The notes beneath the pieces were generated by a model. It was not told where the DNA came from. It ran no database searches and saw nothing but the letters and a program-made list of their open reading frames with translations. From NCBI RefSeq assembly GCF_025447595.1, contig NZ_JAOEJU010000006.1, positions 62,001 through 126,000 on the forward strand: a stretch of DNA of 64,000 bases. Reading direction: 5' to 3'. Shown piece after piece: positions 1-8,346 of this stretch. Origin of the DNA: Pseudomonas koreensis. Its GTDB lineage: Bacteria; Pseudomonadota; Gammaproteobacteria; Pseudomonadales; Pseudomonadaceae. The translations under genes were made by a program, and so were the position numbers. How positions within the stretch are numbered: the first letter of the stretch is position 1; every line of letters starts with the position of its first letter.

Positions 1-668
1 CCGGTGATCTGCTGGAACGCTACATCGGCCCGGTTCAGGCTTCGCTGGCCGTGAAAAAGGCCCGACTGCTGATCGCTACGCCCGAGGCCAAAACGCCAGC
101 CGTCTCGCCCTACCCGACCCGTTATTGCCTCGACGAGCCGGCCATCGAACTGCTCAACCACGCCAACGTGTTCTGCCGTGAAGGGCTGGATATCGGCACT
201 CGCGCCTTCCTTCCGCACCTGCCGAAAAACCTCGGCTCTGCGCGGGTCGCCGATCTTGGCTGCGGCAACGGCGTACTGGCCATCGCCAGCGCCCTGCAAA
301 ACCCCGACGCGCATTACACGCTGGTGGACGAGTCGTTCATGGCCGTGCAATCAGCAGCCGAAAACTGGCACGCGGCGCTGGGTGAACGTGAAGTGATCGT
401 GCGCGCCGGCGACGGTCTGGCCGGACAGGAAGCCCAATCGCTGGACGTGGTGCTGTGCAACCCACCGTTCCATCAACAACAGGTGGTCGGCGACTTCCTC
501 GCCTGGCGCATGTTCCAGCAGGCCCGCGAAGCATTGGTCGTCGGTGGTGCGCTGTACATCGTCGGCAATCGCCACCTGGGTTATCACAGCAAACTGGCGC
601 GGTTGTTCCGCGGTGTCGAGCAAGTTGCGGCCACGCCGAAATTCGTGATCCTCAAGGCGCGTAAATAG
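1..668 (+). CDS. rlmG: 23S rRNA (guanine-N2)-methyltransferase RlmG, C-terminal part
   Basis: The frame is open from the left edge, so this is the 3' end of a gene starting outside the window. The visible 220 or so residues carry the class I SAM-binding region (VADLGCGNG) and the catalytic NPPF motif (LCNPPFH) of N2-guanine methyltransferases of the RsmC/RlmG group. The family methylates a guanine of 23S rRNA (G1835 in E. coli). The tail ending in FVILKARK is typical of RlmG. A GTG at position 51 could be mistaken for a start, but family-like sequence (YIGPVQASL) continues upstream of it in the same frame. Confidence 0.9.
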   Translation, partial: GDLLERYIGPVQASLAVKKARLLIATPEAKTPAVSPYPTRYCLDEPAIELLNHANVFCREGLDIGTRAFLPHLPKNLGSARVADLGCGNGVLAIASALQNPDAHYTLVDESFMAVQSAAENWHAALGEREVIVRAGDGLAGQEAQSLDVVLCNPPFHQQQVVGDFLAWRMFQQAREALVVGGALYIVGNRHLGYHSKLARLFRGVEQVAATPKFVILKARK

Positions 669-670
669 CC

Positions 671-708
671 CGGACAAAAAAAACCCTCCGGTCGGAGGGT
701 CAAAAATC
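671..708 (-). terminator. Rho-independent terminator of the cio operon
   Basis: A perfect hairpin (ACCCTCC GGTC GGAGGGT, 683-700) is flanked by an A-run at 676-683. On the minus strand this becomes a stem followed by eight T residues, so it should end the leftward cio transcript. The right flank CAAAAAT gives no U-run for rlmG. Confidence 0.8.
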
Positions 709-737
709 CGTGCCGCAAGGCAGCGGGATGGGAAGTC

Positions 738-905
738 TCAGTGCGTGGTCAGGCCTGCGGCGTTCATGAACATGCGCATCAGGCTGGCGACGATGAACAA
801 TGCACCGACGCTGCCGACCCAGATCATGGCCAACCAGCCGAGCCGCTGCCACAGCGGCTTTTTTTCGGCTTCTTCAATGTCGTGCAGGGAATGTTTGCCG
901 GTCAT
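738..905 (-). CDS. DUF2474 small membrane protein, probable small subunit of the bd oxidase
   Basis: A 55-residue ORF begins MTGKHSLHDIEEAEKKPLW and has one hydrophobic helix at about residues 24-46, preceded by the charged EEAEKKPLWQRLGW segment. This fits the DUF2474 family, small proteins encoded after cydB/cioB genes and comparable to CydX. It follows cioB in the same direction after 77 bp that hold a REP element. Its likely role is to stabilise the CioAB oxidase in the inner membrane. The family call rests on length, topology and position. Confidence 0.75.
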   Translation of the reverse strand: MTGKHSLHDIEEAEKKPLWQRLGWLAMIWVGSVGALFIVASLMRMFMNAAGLTTH

Positions 906-948
906 TTTCTTTAAACCTCTTCAAGATTGATGGCGCCGCTACCGACGC

Positions 949-974
949 CATCGCGAGCAAGCTCGCTCCCACAG
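949..974. repeat. REP element, single copy
   Basis: ATCGCGAGCAAGCTCGCTCCCACAG is one REP unit (stem GCGAGC/GCTCGC) between cioB and the DUF2474 gene. It is the only unpaired copy among the thirteen REP loci here. Being inside the operon, its hairpin could influence decay of the cio message. Confidence 0.85.
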
Positions 975-982
975 GGTTTTGC

Positions 983-1990
983 TTAGTGATAGCCATCTTC
1001 ATGGGTAACCTTGCCGCGGAACACGTAGTAGCTCCAGAAGGTGTAACCCAGGATGAACGGGATGATGAACAGCGTACCCACCAGCATGAAGCCCTGGCTT
1101 TGCGGTGGTGCGGCGGCGTCCCAGATCGAGATCGACGGCGGCACGATGTTCGGCCACAGGCTGATGCCCAGACCGCTGTAGCCGAGGAAGATCAGCACCA
1201 GCGTCAGCAGGAACGGCATGTAGTTGGCATTGCGCGCCACCGCGCGGATCAAACCGTACATCGTCACCAGCACCAGAATCGGCACCGGCATGAACCAGAA
1301 CAGATTCGGCATGCTGAACCAGCGCGTCGCGATTTCCGGATGGGCCAGCGGCGTCCACAGGCTGACGATGCCGATTACCGCCAACAACACGAAGGCCAGA
1401 GGACGCGCCAGATTGTGCATCTGCTCCTGAAGCTTGCCTTCGGTTTTCATGATCAGCCAGGTGCAGCCGAGCAAGGCATACGCCACCACAAGAGCAGCGC
1501 CGCAGAACAGCGTGAACGGCGTCAGCCAGTCCAGTGAACCGCCGGCATATTGCCGGTTGACCACGGGCAAGCCGTCGATGAACGCGCCGAGTGCCACACC
1601 CTGGAAGAACGTCGCCGCCACCGAACCACCGATGAACGCCTTGTCCCACAGGTGACGCTTGTCGTCCTTGGCCTTGAAGCGGAACTCGAACGCCACGCCG
1701 CGGAAAATCAGCCCGATCAGCATGAAGATCAGCGGCAGGTACAGCGCCGACAGCACCACCGAATAGGCCAGCGGGAAGGCGCCGAACAAAGCCGCGCCGC
1801 CCAGTACCAGCCAGGTTTCATTGCCGTCCCACACCGGGGCGACGGTGTTCATCATTACGTCGCGGTCGGTCTTGCCGGGGATGAACGGGAAGAGAATCCC
1901 GATCCCCAGGTCGAAACCGTCCATGACCACGTACATCATGATCCCGAAGATGATGATCACGGCCCAGATCAGCGGAAGATCAATACCCAT
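983..1990 (-). CDS. cioB: Cyanide-insensitive terminal quinol oxidase subunit II (CydB family)
   Basis: 335 residues, typical of CydB/CioB, with repeated hydrophobic segments. The N-terminus contains the family block VVMDGFDLGIGILFPF followed by NTVAPVWDGNETWLVLGG, the quinol oxidase subunit II signature. It is the second gene of the operon, 3 bp after cioA, and is followed by a small DUF2474 gene. With CioA it forms the inner-membrane bd-type oxidase that oxidises quinol and reduces oxygen. The cyanide-insensitive label comes from the CioA partner and Pseudomonas context, not from a residue unique to this subunit. Confidence 0.9.
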   Translation of the reverse strand: MGIDLPLIWAVIIIFGIMMYVVMDGFDLGIGILFPFIPGKTDRDVMMNTVAPVWDGNETWLVLGGAALFGAFPLAYSVVLSALYLPLIFMLIGLIFRGVAFEFRFKAKDDKRHLWDKAFIGGSVAATFFQGVALGAFIDGLPVVNRQYAGGSLDWLTPFTLFCGAALVVAYALLGCTWLIMKTEGKLQEQMHNLARPLAFVLLAVIGIVSLWTPLAHPEIATRWFSMPNLFWFMPVPILVLVTMYGLIRAVARNANYMPFLLTLVLIFLGYSGLGISLWPNIVPPSISIWDAAAPPQSQGFMLVGTLFIIPFILGYTFWSYYVFRGKVTHEDGYH

Positions 1991-1993
1991 GAC

Positions 1994-3430
1994 TCAAATC
2001 TCCTTGGTCAGGCTGCGGTCGTGTTCGGCGCCATCGTCGTCGGCAGCGGACAACGGACGGGCCGGCGTGCGTTTCTGGCCAGGACCACCGTCGTTGGTTT
2101 CCTTGCCTTCGTCGGTCTTCGGCCCTTTGCGCACCAGCCGCATCATGTAGCCCAGACCTGCACCGAACAGCGCGAAATACACCACCACGAACATGATCAG
2201 CGTGATGCTCATCTGCATGAAACTGTGGTTGGAAGACGCATCCGCCGTGCGCATCAGCCCGTAGACCACCCACGGCTGACGACCGATTTCAGTGGTGAAC
2301 CAGCCCGCCAGGATCGCGATCAGACCGGACGGCCCCATCCACAACGCCAGATACAGGAACGGCCGTGATGTGTAGAGCGTGTCGCGCTTGCGCAGCCACA
2401 GGCTCCAGAGGCCGGTGAAGATCATCAGGAAGCCGAGGCCGACCATGATCCGGAACGACCAGAACACGATGGTCGAATTCGGCCGGTCTTCCGGCGGGAA
2501 TTCCTTGAGCGCCGGGACTTGCTTGTCCAGCGAGTGTGTCAGGATCAGGCTGCCGAGGTACGGGATCTCGACCGCATATTTGGTTTTCTCTTCCTTCATG
2601 TCCGGCCAGCCGAACAGGATCAGCGGCGTCGCTTCGTCGCCGTGGTTTTCCCAGTGGCCTTCGATCGCGGCAATTTTCGCCGGCTGATGCTTGAGGGTGT
2701 TGAGGCCGTGGAAGTCACCGATGACCGCCTGGATCGGCGCAACGATCAGCGCCATCCACATCGCCATCGACAGCATGGTGCGAATCGCCGGGTTGTCCTT
2801 GCCGCGCAGCAGGTGCCACGCCGCCGAAGAGCCGACGAAGAAGGCCGTCGCGACGAACGCGGCAGTCGCCATGTGCATCAGACGATACGGGAACGACGGG
2901 TTGAAAATGATTGCCAGCCAGTCGGTGGGAATGACCTGGCCGTTGACGATCTCGAAACCCTGCGGCGTCTGCATCCAGCTGTTGGACGCGAGAATCCAGA
3001 ACGTCGAAATCAACGTGCCGATCGCCACCATTACCGTGGAGAAAAAGTGCAGCTTGCGCCCGACCTTGTTCCAGCCGAACAGCATGACGCCCAGAAAACC
3101 GGCTTCGAGGAAGAACGCCGTAAGCACTTCATACGTCAGCAACGGGCCGGTGACCGAGCCGGCGAAGTCCGAAAAGCGACTCCAGTTGGTGCCGAACTGG
3201 TAGGCCATGACCAGCCCCGAGACCACGCCCATGCCGAAGTTGACGGCAAAGATCTTCGACCAGAAATGGTAGAGGTCACGGTAGGTATCGTTGCCGGTTT
3301 TCAGCCACAGGCCTTCAAGAACCGCGAGATAGCTCGCAAGACCGATGGTGATCGCCGGGAACAGGATGTGGAACGAGATGGTGAACGCGAACTGAATTCG
3401 GGCGAGATCTAGTGCCTCTAAACCGAACAT
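1994..3430 (-). CDS. cioA: Cyanide-insensitive terminal quinol oxidase subunit I (CydA family)
   Basis: 478 residues from ATG 3430, chosen because AGAGGAAAG lies just upstream; an earlier in-frame start would add ten unrelated residues. The N-terminus LARIQFAFTISFHILFP holds the conserved heme-ligand histidine (His21 here), and the motif GRQPWVVYG is typical of CydA. The protein is shorter than E. coli CydA (about 520 residues), consistent with the short Q-loop of Cio-type oxidases. It begins the cioA-cioB-DUF2474 operon. In P. aeruginosa cioAB is repressed by Anr at low oxygen, and a perfect Anr-type box sits 159 bp upstream here. Confidence 0.92.
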   Translation of the reverse strand: MFGLEALDLARIQFAFTISFHILFPAITIGLASYLAVLEGLWLKTGNDTYRDLYHFWSKIFAVNFGMGVVSGLVMAYQFGTNWSRFSDFAGSVTGPLLTYEVLTAFFLEAGFLGVMLFGWNKVGRKLHFFSTVMVAIGTLISTFWILASNSWMQTPQGFEIVNGQVIPTDWLAIIFNPSFPYRLMHMATAAFVATAFFVGSSAAWHLLRGKDNPAIRTMLSMAMWMALIVAPIQAVIGDFHGLNTLKHQPAKIAAIEGHWENHGDEATPLILFGWPDMKEEKTKYAVEIPYLGSLILTHSLDKQVPALKEFPPEDRPNSTIVFWSFRIMVGLGFLMIFTGLWSLWLRKRDTLYTSRPFLYLALWMGPSGLIAILAGWFTTEIGRQPWVVYGLMRTADASSNHSFMQMSITLIMFVVVYFALFGAGLGYMMRLVRKGPKTDEGKETNDGGPGQKRTPARPLSAADDDGAEHDRSLTKEI

Positions 3431-3830
3431 AAGCTTTCCTCTATCAGATAACGGTTCCAAGACTGGCGGCCTTGGACCACTGCCCCCACGGGTATGGAGT
3501 GCGGCGAACTCGGATTCGTTCTTCTTTTTACAGGCATCGCGACGCAGGGAGTCTGCCGACGGGTCACGGATCAGTTCCGGGAGGGGTCTTGATCTGGATC
3601 AATCAACGTTGAAAGAGTAGTCCCATTTCCGACGAGGAACCGCGTGGTCTTTTGCCGCGTGACAAGTTGCCTCACAGCCTTGGCAACGCCCTGAAATACA
3701 TCGGTGGCCGCGTTCGGTGTCCGGGTACGGAAAAATCGATGTCTGGCTAACTAAATTTTTTGTCATAGCAACTTCCTGTTACAGAGTGGTGATAATCTCG
3801 CGGTTCTCCTCGATCAAGACCGGCCCGCAA
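3431..3830. other. Divergent intergenic region between cioA and the MFS gene
   Basis: About 400 bp without a convincing gene. It holds the Anr-type palindrome at 3589-3602 and an inverted repeat GTTGCC/GGCAAC at 3666-3687 with a 10-base loop. The part next to the MFS gene (3745-3800) is AT-richer and probably contains its promoter, but I could not define a clean -35/-10 pair. Confidence 0.6.
3589..3602. promoter_or_regulatory. Anr/FNR-type binding site
   Basis: TTGATCTGGATCAA is a perfect match to the FNR/Anr consensus TTGAT-N4-ATCAA. It lies 159 bp upstream of the cioA start and about 230 bp upstream of the MFS start. Anr control of cioAB is established in P. aeruginosa; that this site serves cioA here is inference. 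Confidence 0.75.
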
Positions 3831-5069
3831 ATGCCCAGCCAAGAGCCCTTGCTGTTACGTCACCACCGCCCCTTTCTTGCGTTCTGGTTTGCCCGGATCT
3901 TCACCGCCAGCGGTTTTCAGATGCTCACCGTGGCGATCGGCTGGAATCTCTATCAACTGACCGGCAACGTGCTCGACCTGGGTCTGGTCGGGCTGGTGGA
4001 ATTCGCTCCACGCGTATTGTTCATGCTGCACACCGGCCACGTTGCCGATCGTTACGACCGGCGCAAGGTCGCAGCCATCTGTCAGTCGTTGCAGGCGTTG
4101 ATCGCCTTGGCACTGGCCATCGGCAGCGCCACCGACCATGTCACCCGGGAAATGATCTTTATCCTTGCGTTCCTGCTCGGCGCCGCGCGCTCCTTCGAGA
4201 TGCCGACCACCCAGGCGCTGCTGCCGAGTATCGTGCCCAGCGCTTTGTTCCCTCGGGCGGTCGCCGCCGCGCAGTCGGCGCAGCAATCAGCCACCATCGT
4301 TGCCCCGGCCCTCGGCGGTCTGCTCTATGCCTTCGGCAGCGTGTGGGTGTATGGCCCGACGGTCCTTCTGTATGTCATCGCCTGCACCTTGATGCTCAAC
4401 CTGCCCGCGCGACAAACCCCGCTGAACAAGGGCAAGGCGACACTGGACTCGTTGTTGGCGGGGATTCGTTTCATACGCAGCCGCCCGGACATTCTCGGGG
4501 CGATTTCGCTGGATCTGTTCGCGGTGCTGCTCGGCGGCGCCACGGCGCTGTTGCCGGTGTTCGCCAAGGACATCCTGCTGACCGGGCCGTGGGGGCTGGG
4601 GTTGCTGCGTTCCGCGCCAGCGGTCGGTGCGTTGGGGATGTCGCTGTTCCTCGCACGGTTTGCCGTGGAGCGTAACGTTGGTCGGGTGATGTTCACTGCC
4701 GTCGGTGTATTCGGTGTCGCCACCATCGCCTTCGGTCTGTCGACGTCGTTCTGGTTCTCGTTGGCGGTGCTGGTGGTGCTGGGCGCGGCGGACATGATCA
4801 GCATGGTGATCCGCGCATCTTTCGTACAACTGGAAACCCCGGACGAAATGCGCGGCCGGGTCAGCGCGGTGAACGGCCTGTTCATCGGCGCCTCGAACCA
4901 GTTGGGCGAATTCGAATCCGGCCTCACCGCGCACTGGTTCGGCACCGTGCCGGCGGTGGTGATGGGCGGCATCGGCACGCTGGTGGTGACCGGGACCTGG
5001 ATCAAACTGTTCCCGACCCTGGCCAACCGCGACCGGATGCATGTGCCGGCGGAAGAGGTGAAGGCCTGA
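3831..5069 (+). CDS. MFS exporter of the EntS-like (MFS_3) group
   Basis: 412 residues from ATG 3831; the frame is open further upstream but that extension is not MFS-like. The protein has many hydrophobic segments and the MFS loop signature HVADRYDRRKV after the second helix (near residue 70), plus a mid-protein loop rich in charged residues. The start region PFLAFWFARIFTASGFQM resembles EntS-like exporters of siderophores or drugs. It is monocistronic, divergent from cioA, and followed by the higBA control region. The substrate cannot be told from sequence. Confidence 0.8.
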   Translation: MPSQEPLLLRHHRPFLAFWFARIFTASGFQMLTVAIGWNLYQLTGNVLDLGLVGLVEFAPRVLFMLHTGHVADRYDRRKVAAICQSLQALIALALAIGSATDHVTREMIFILAFLLGAARSFEMPTTQALLPSIVPSALFPRAVAAAQSAQQSATIVAPALGGLLYAFGSVWVYGPTVLLYVIACTLMLNLPARQTPLNKGKATLDSLLAGIRFIRSRPDILGAISLDLFAVLLGGATALLPVFAKDILLTGPWGLGLLRSAPAVGALGMSLFLARFAVERNVGRVMFTAVGVFGVATIAFGLSTSFWFSLAVLVVLGAADMISMVIRASFVQLETPDEMRGRVSAVNGLFIGASNQLGEFESGLTAHWFGTVPAVVMGGIGTLVVTGTWIKLFPTLANRDRMHVPAEEVKA

Positions 5070-5122
5070 CTGCACGGGCTCCACCAGCGGGGCCATCCCC
5101 CAAGCACAAATAGCTCGAAAAG

Positions 5123-5170
5123 ATGCGGTACATAGATACCGCATTGAGTGTAATGTATCGCCTTACACTC
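5123..5170. promoter_or_regulatory. Two adjacent palindromes in front of higB
   Basis: ATGCGGTA (5123-5130) pairs with TACCGCAT (5137-5144) across six bases, and GAGTGTAA (5146-5153) pairs with TTACACTC (5163-5170) across nine. Both have perfect 8-bp arms and end 5 bp before higB. HigA-type antitoxins repress their own promoters through palindromes, so these are good operator candidates. Confidence 0.65.
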
Positions 5171-5175
5171 GCCGC

Positions 5176-5454
5176 ATGATCAAATCCTTTCAGCACAAAG
5201 GCCTTCGCGGCTTCTATGAAACCGGTTCGACTCGCGGGATTCGTGCCGATCACGCTAAACGGCTATCGCGCATGCTGCAGTTCATGGATCGCGCAGCGGC
5301 TCCCGGGGATCTGGACCTTCCCGGTTGGCGTCTGCATCCACTGAAAGGGGAGCTTTGCGAGTACTGGTCACTCAGTGTGTCCGGGAACTGGCGGGTTATC
5401 TTTCGATTTGCAGGTTCGGATATCGAACTGATCGACTATCTGGATTACCACTGA
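5176..5454 (+). CDS. higB: HigB-type toxin of the RelE/ParE superfamily
   Basis: 92 residues, the usual HigB length. The sequence starts MIKSFQHKGLRGFYETGS and contains the family block LHPLKGELCEYWSLSVSGNWRVIFRF, ending in DYLDYH. HigB toxins are ribosome-dependent mRNA endonucleases. The toxin gene precedes the antitoxin gene, the reversed order characteristic of higBA modules. Fourteen bases separate its stop from higA, and two palindromes lie immediately upstream. Activity has not been shown for this copy. Confidence 0.9.
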   Translation: MIKSFQHKGLRGFYETGSTRGIRADHAKRLSRMLQFMDRAAAPGDLDLPGWRLHPLKGELCEYWSLSVSGNWRVIFRFAGSDIELIDYLDYH

Positions 5455-5468
5455 CAGGAGGCAGGCTC

Positions 5469-5756
5469 ATGCCCATGCACAACCCGCCACACCCCGGTGA
5501 AACACTGCTGATGGACGTATTGCCGGAACTTGGGATCAGCGTGACCGAATTGGCTCGGCATCTTGGATTCGCTCGTCCTCACCTTTCCCGTGTTTTGCAC
5601 GGACATGCGCCGATCAGCCCGGATCTCGCCGTACGACTGGAACGCGCGGGGATTGGCAAGGCTCGCATGTGGCTAGGCGTTCAAACCGACTACGACCTTT
5701 GGCAAGCCGAGCACCGTGAGCAGCCAGCCATTCAACCAATCGCTGCTCACGCCTGA
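5469..5756 (+). CDS. higA: HigA-type antitoxin with helix-turn-helix domain
   Basis: 95 residues from ATG 5469, preceded by ACAGGAGGC. A longer open frame overlapping higB is ignored because the ribosome binding site and the family start (MPMHNPPHPGETL) fit this ATG. The HTH_XRE domain spans about residues 15-70 (SVTELARHLGFARPHLSRVLHGHAPISPDLAVRLE). It should neutralise HigB and repress the operon. The stop codon lies in a 6-bp hairpin (GCCTGA/TCAGGC, 5751-5767) whose other arm contains the stop of the convergent DJ-1-like gene. Confidence 0.9.
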   Translation: MPMHNPPHPGETLLMDVLPELGISVTELARHLGFARPHLSRVLHGHAPISPDLAVRLERAGIGKARMWLGVQTDYDLWQAEHREQPAIQPIAAHA

Positions 5757-5761
5757 CCTTC

Positions 5762-6322
5762 TCAGGCCAGTAACTCCCCCGCTACCTTCGCTCTGGCGGC
5801 CTTGCCCGCCAGTTGCTCAACCAGAGTCAACGCAAATGCCAGCGCAGCGCCGGAGCCTTGGGCGGTGATGCAATTGCCGTCGACCACCACTGATTGATCG
5901 ACGAAGGTGCAACCGGAGAGGTTATGGCTGGTGGCGGGCAGGCAGGTCATGCGGCGTTGACGTAATACACCGAAACTTTGCAGCGCGATCGCCGGGGCTT
6001 CGGCGATCGCGGCGAACAGGCGTCCGGCGCTGGCCTGATCCTTTAGCAGTTGTTGAAGAGGCTGGTGCGCTGCCAGGTGTTGCGCGCCGACAGCACCGCC
6101 CGGAAGGACGATCAGGTCGAAAGTCTGGGCCAGCACATCAATGAGCATGCCGTCGGCGGTCAGTCGCGTGCCTCGGGCGCAGGTCAGCATGCGCCGGCCT
6201 TCAATGCTGGCCGCCACCACTTCGATGCCGGCCCGGCGCAGAACGTCGATCAGGGTCACGCATTGCAGATCATCGATGCCCTCGGCGAGGGTAATCAGGG
6301 CTCTAAAGGTCATGGGCGCCAT
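5762..6322 (-). CDS. DJ-1/PfpI family protein without the conserved cysteine
   Basis: 186 residues with the DJ-1/ThiJ fold pattern: N-terminal LITLAEGIDDLQCVTLIDVLRRAGIEVVAAS, the DLIVLPGG strand, and a C-terminal helix after TAQGSGAALAFALTLVEQL. In YajL/DJ-1 the nucleophile elbow reads AAICAAP or AAICAGP. Here it reads AAIAEAP, so alanine replaces the reactive cysteine; other cysteines exist (for example MTCLP) but not at that place. Family members act as chaperones or deglycases and need that cysteine for the best-studied activities, so this copy may do something else. The start could also be the ATG at 6313. Confidence 0.75.
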   Translation of the reverse strand: MAPMTFRALITLAEGIDDLQCVTLIDVLRRAGIEVVAASIEGRRMLTCARGTRLTADGMLIDVLAQTFDLIVLPGGAVGAQHLAAHQPLQQLLKDQASAGRLFAAIAEAPAIALQSFGVLRQRRMTCLPATSHNLSGCTFVDQSVVVDGNCITAQGSGAALAFALTLVEQLAGKAARAKVAGELLA

Positions 6323-6380
6323 CCGCTGGGTGATCTTTAAAGCGTAGTCAGCTTTGCCCTGCCCTGTTCAGCGACAGCCG

Positions 6381-6830
6381 TTACTTGATGTAAAGCTGGG
6401 TGGACATCGTGTTGCGCGGGGCGTTGATCGAGGTGTTGTTGAAGGTAAAGGTGCCTTCCTGACGAGTCGCCAGATCGAAGGTGTACAGCGAACCGACGGT
6501 CTTCGCGCCCGGCGTGCACTCGGTCAGGTTGCCGTTATCGAAAGCACAGACCGGACTCCGGGTGCCGTTCACTTCAAAGCCGTCCAGTGCAGCCTGAGGC
6601 TGGCTCTGGCCGTAACCGATTTCCAGCACGTACACCTTGATGCCCGGCGCGCTGTGATCGCAACGGGTCTGCACCTGGCCATCGGTAATGTCTTCGAGCC
6701 CGCAAGACGACGACTGAACCTTGATGACTTTCACCTCGCTCAATGGCGGTGCCGACGCTGCGAGTGCCGCCGGTACACCGGCCAGCAGCAAGGCCATCAG
6801 TCCAGCGCTCTTCATCCAACCCTTGTTCAT
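6381..6830 (-). CDS. Exported protein of unknown function
   Basis: 149 residues from ATG 6830, with GGGGA upstream; another ATG lies three codons earlier. The N-terminus (MNKGWMKSAGLMALLLAGVPAALA) is a clear signal peptide with probable cleavage after ALA. The mature part has four cysteines, in SSCG, TRCD, VCAF and TECT, which may form two disulfides in the periplasm, and a C-terminal half rich in T, N and S likely to be beta-strand. I do not recognise a family. It is divergent from the purine permease and shows no obvious functional link to it. Confidence 0.7.
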   Translation of the reverse strand: MNKGWMKSAGLMALLLAGVPAALAASAPPLSEVKVIKVQSSSCGLEDITDGQVQTRCDHSAPGIKVYVLEIGYGQSQPQAALDGFEVNGTRSPVCAFDNGNLTECTPGAKTVGSLYTFDLATRQEGTFTFNNTSINAPRNTMSTQLYIK

Positions 6831-7050
6831 GCGATCCATCCCCGAAAAAACAGCGCGCAGTATGGCGTAGTTGGCCGTGGTGCAAAACTTCGCCGACGAT
6901 CGACACCAACATCCGCCATCTTCCTCACGCTGCTGGTATGATGCGCGGCTTTTTCCGGCCCACCACAATTTTCCAGGCGCTTGCGACGGTCTGTGCTTTG
7001 CTGTTGAGGTCGATACATTCACGGCGCCACGCGCGCCACGGGGAGCAGAC

Positions 7051-8346
7051 ATGCTGGAAAGGCTGTTTCAACTCAAGGCACACAACACCAACGTGCGGAC
7101 CGAGATTCTGGCGGGCGTCACGACCTTCCTGGCCATGGCCTACATTCTGTTCGTCAACCCGAGCATCCTCGGCGAGACCGGCATGGACAAAGGCGCGGTG
7201 TTCGTCGCCACGTGTCTGGCAGCCGCCATCGGCTCCACGGTCATGGGCCTGATCGCCAACTACCCGATCGCCCTCGCACCGGGCATGGGCCTGAACGCCT
7301 TCTTTACCTACACCGTCGTGCTGCACATGGGCCACACCTGGCAAGTGGCGCTGGGCGCAGTGTTCATTTCGGCCGTGTGCTTCTTCCTGCTGTCGATCTT
7401 CCGCATCCGTGAATGGATCATCAACAGCATCCCGCTGCCGCTGCGCTCGGCAATTGCTGCCGGTATCGGCCTGTTCCTGGCGCTGATCGCCCTGCACAAC
7501 GCCGGTATCGTGGTCAGCAACCCGGCGACCATGGTCGGCCTCGGTGACCTGAAACAACCGGCCCCGATCCTCGCCACCCTCGGTTTTGCCCTGATCGTTG
7601 CCCTCGAAGCCCTGAAAGTGCGCGGCGCGGTGCTGATCGGCATTCTTGCGGTAACCATCGTCTCGATCGTGATGGGCTTCACCCCGTTCGGCGGCGTCAC
7701 TTCGATGCCGCCTTCGCTGGCCCCGACCTTCCTGCAACTGGACATCAAGGGCGCACTGGACATCGGTCTGGTCAGCGTGATCTTCGCCTTCCTGTTCGTC
7801 GACCTGTTCGACAACTCCGGCACCCTGATCGGCGTCGCCAAGCGCGCCGGCCTGATGGGCAAGGACGGCCACATGCCGAAAATGGGCCGTGCGCTGATCG
7901 CTGACAGCACCGCGGCCATGGCCGGTTCGCTGCTGGGCACCTCGACCACCACCAGCTACATCGAATCCGCTGCGGGCGTGAGTGCCGGCGGCCGCACCGG
8001 CCTGACTGCCATCGTCGTCGCGATCCTGTTCCTGCTGGCGCTGTTCTTCTCGCCACTGGCCGCCAGCGTACCGGCGTTCGCTACCGCGCCGGCGCTGCTG
8101 TTCGTCGCCGTGCTGATGACTTCGGGCCTGGCGGAAATAGACTGGGACGACATCACCGTCGCCGCGCCGGTCGTGGTCACCGCCCTGGCGATGCCTTTCA
8201 CCTATTCCATCGCCAACGGCATCGCCTTCGGCTTCATCGCCTGGACTGCGATCAAACTGCTGTCCGGCCGCGCCCGTGAGCTGAACCCGGCGCTGGTGAT
8301 CCTGTCGATTCTGTTCGTGATCAAGCTGGGTTGGTTCAACGCATGA
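7051..8346 (+). CDS. NCS2-family purine permease (AzgA/PbuG-like)
   Basis: 431 residues from ATG 7051, with GGGGAG upstream. The sequence shows the AzgA/PbuG/GhxP pattern: an N-terminal [20 protein letters not shown], the substrate-site segment [17 protein letters not shown], then [11 protein letters not shown] and [15 protein letters not shown]. The group takes up hypoxanthine, guanine or adenine by proton symport across the inner membrane. The last four bases overlap the start of trmA (ATGA), so the two are probably translationally coupled. A divergent 220-bp spacer with a TATGAT element at 6937-6942 lies upstream. Confidence 0.88.
   Translation: MLERLFQLKAHNTNVRTEILAGVTTFLAMAYILFVNPSILGETGMDKGAVFVATCLAAAIGSTVMGLIANYPIALAPGMGLNAFFTYTVVLHMGHTWQVALGAVFISAVCFFLLSIFRIREWIINSIPLPLRSAIAAGIGLFLALIALHNAGIVVSNPATMVGLGDLKQPAPILATLGFALIVALEALKVRGAVLIGILAVTIVSIVMGFTPFGGVTSMPPSLAPTFLQLDIKGALDIGLVSVIFAFLFVDLFDNSGTLIGVAKRAGLMGKDGHMPKMGRALIADSTAAMAGSLLGTSTTTSYIESAAGVSAGGRTGLTAIVVAILFLLALFFSPLAASVPAFATAPALLFVAVLMTSGLAEIDWDDITVAAPVVVTALAMPFTYSIANGIAFGFIAWTAIKLLSGRARELNPALVILSILFVIKLGWFNA

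Noticed and set aside
3461..3830. N-terminal extension of the MFS protein from ATG 3717
   Set aside because: The 38 extra residues are not MFS-like and lie in the promoter region; ATG 3831 agrees with family starts.
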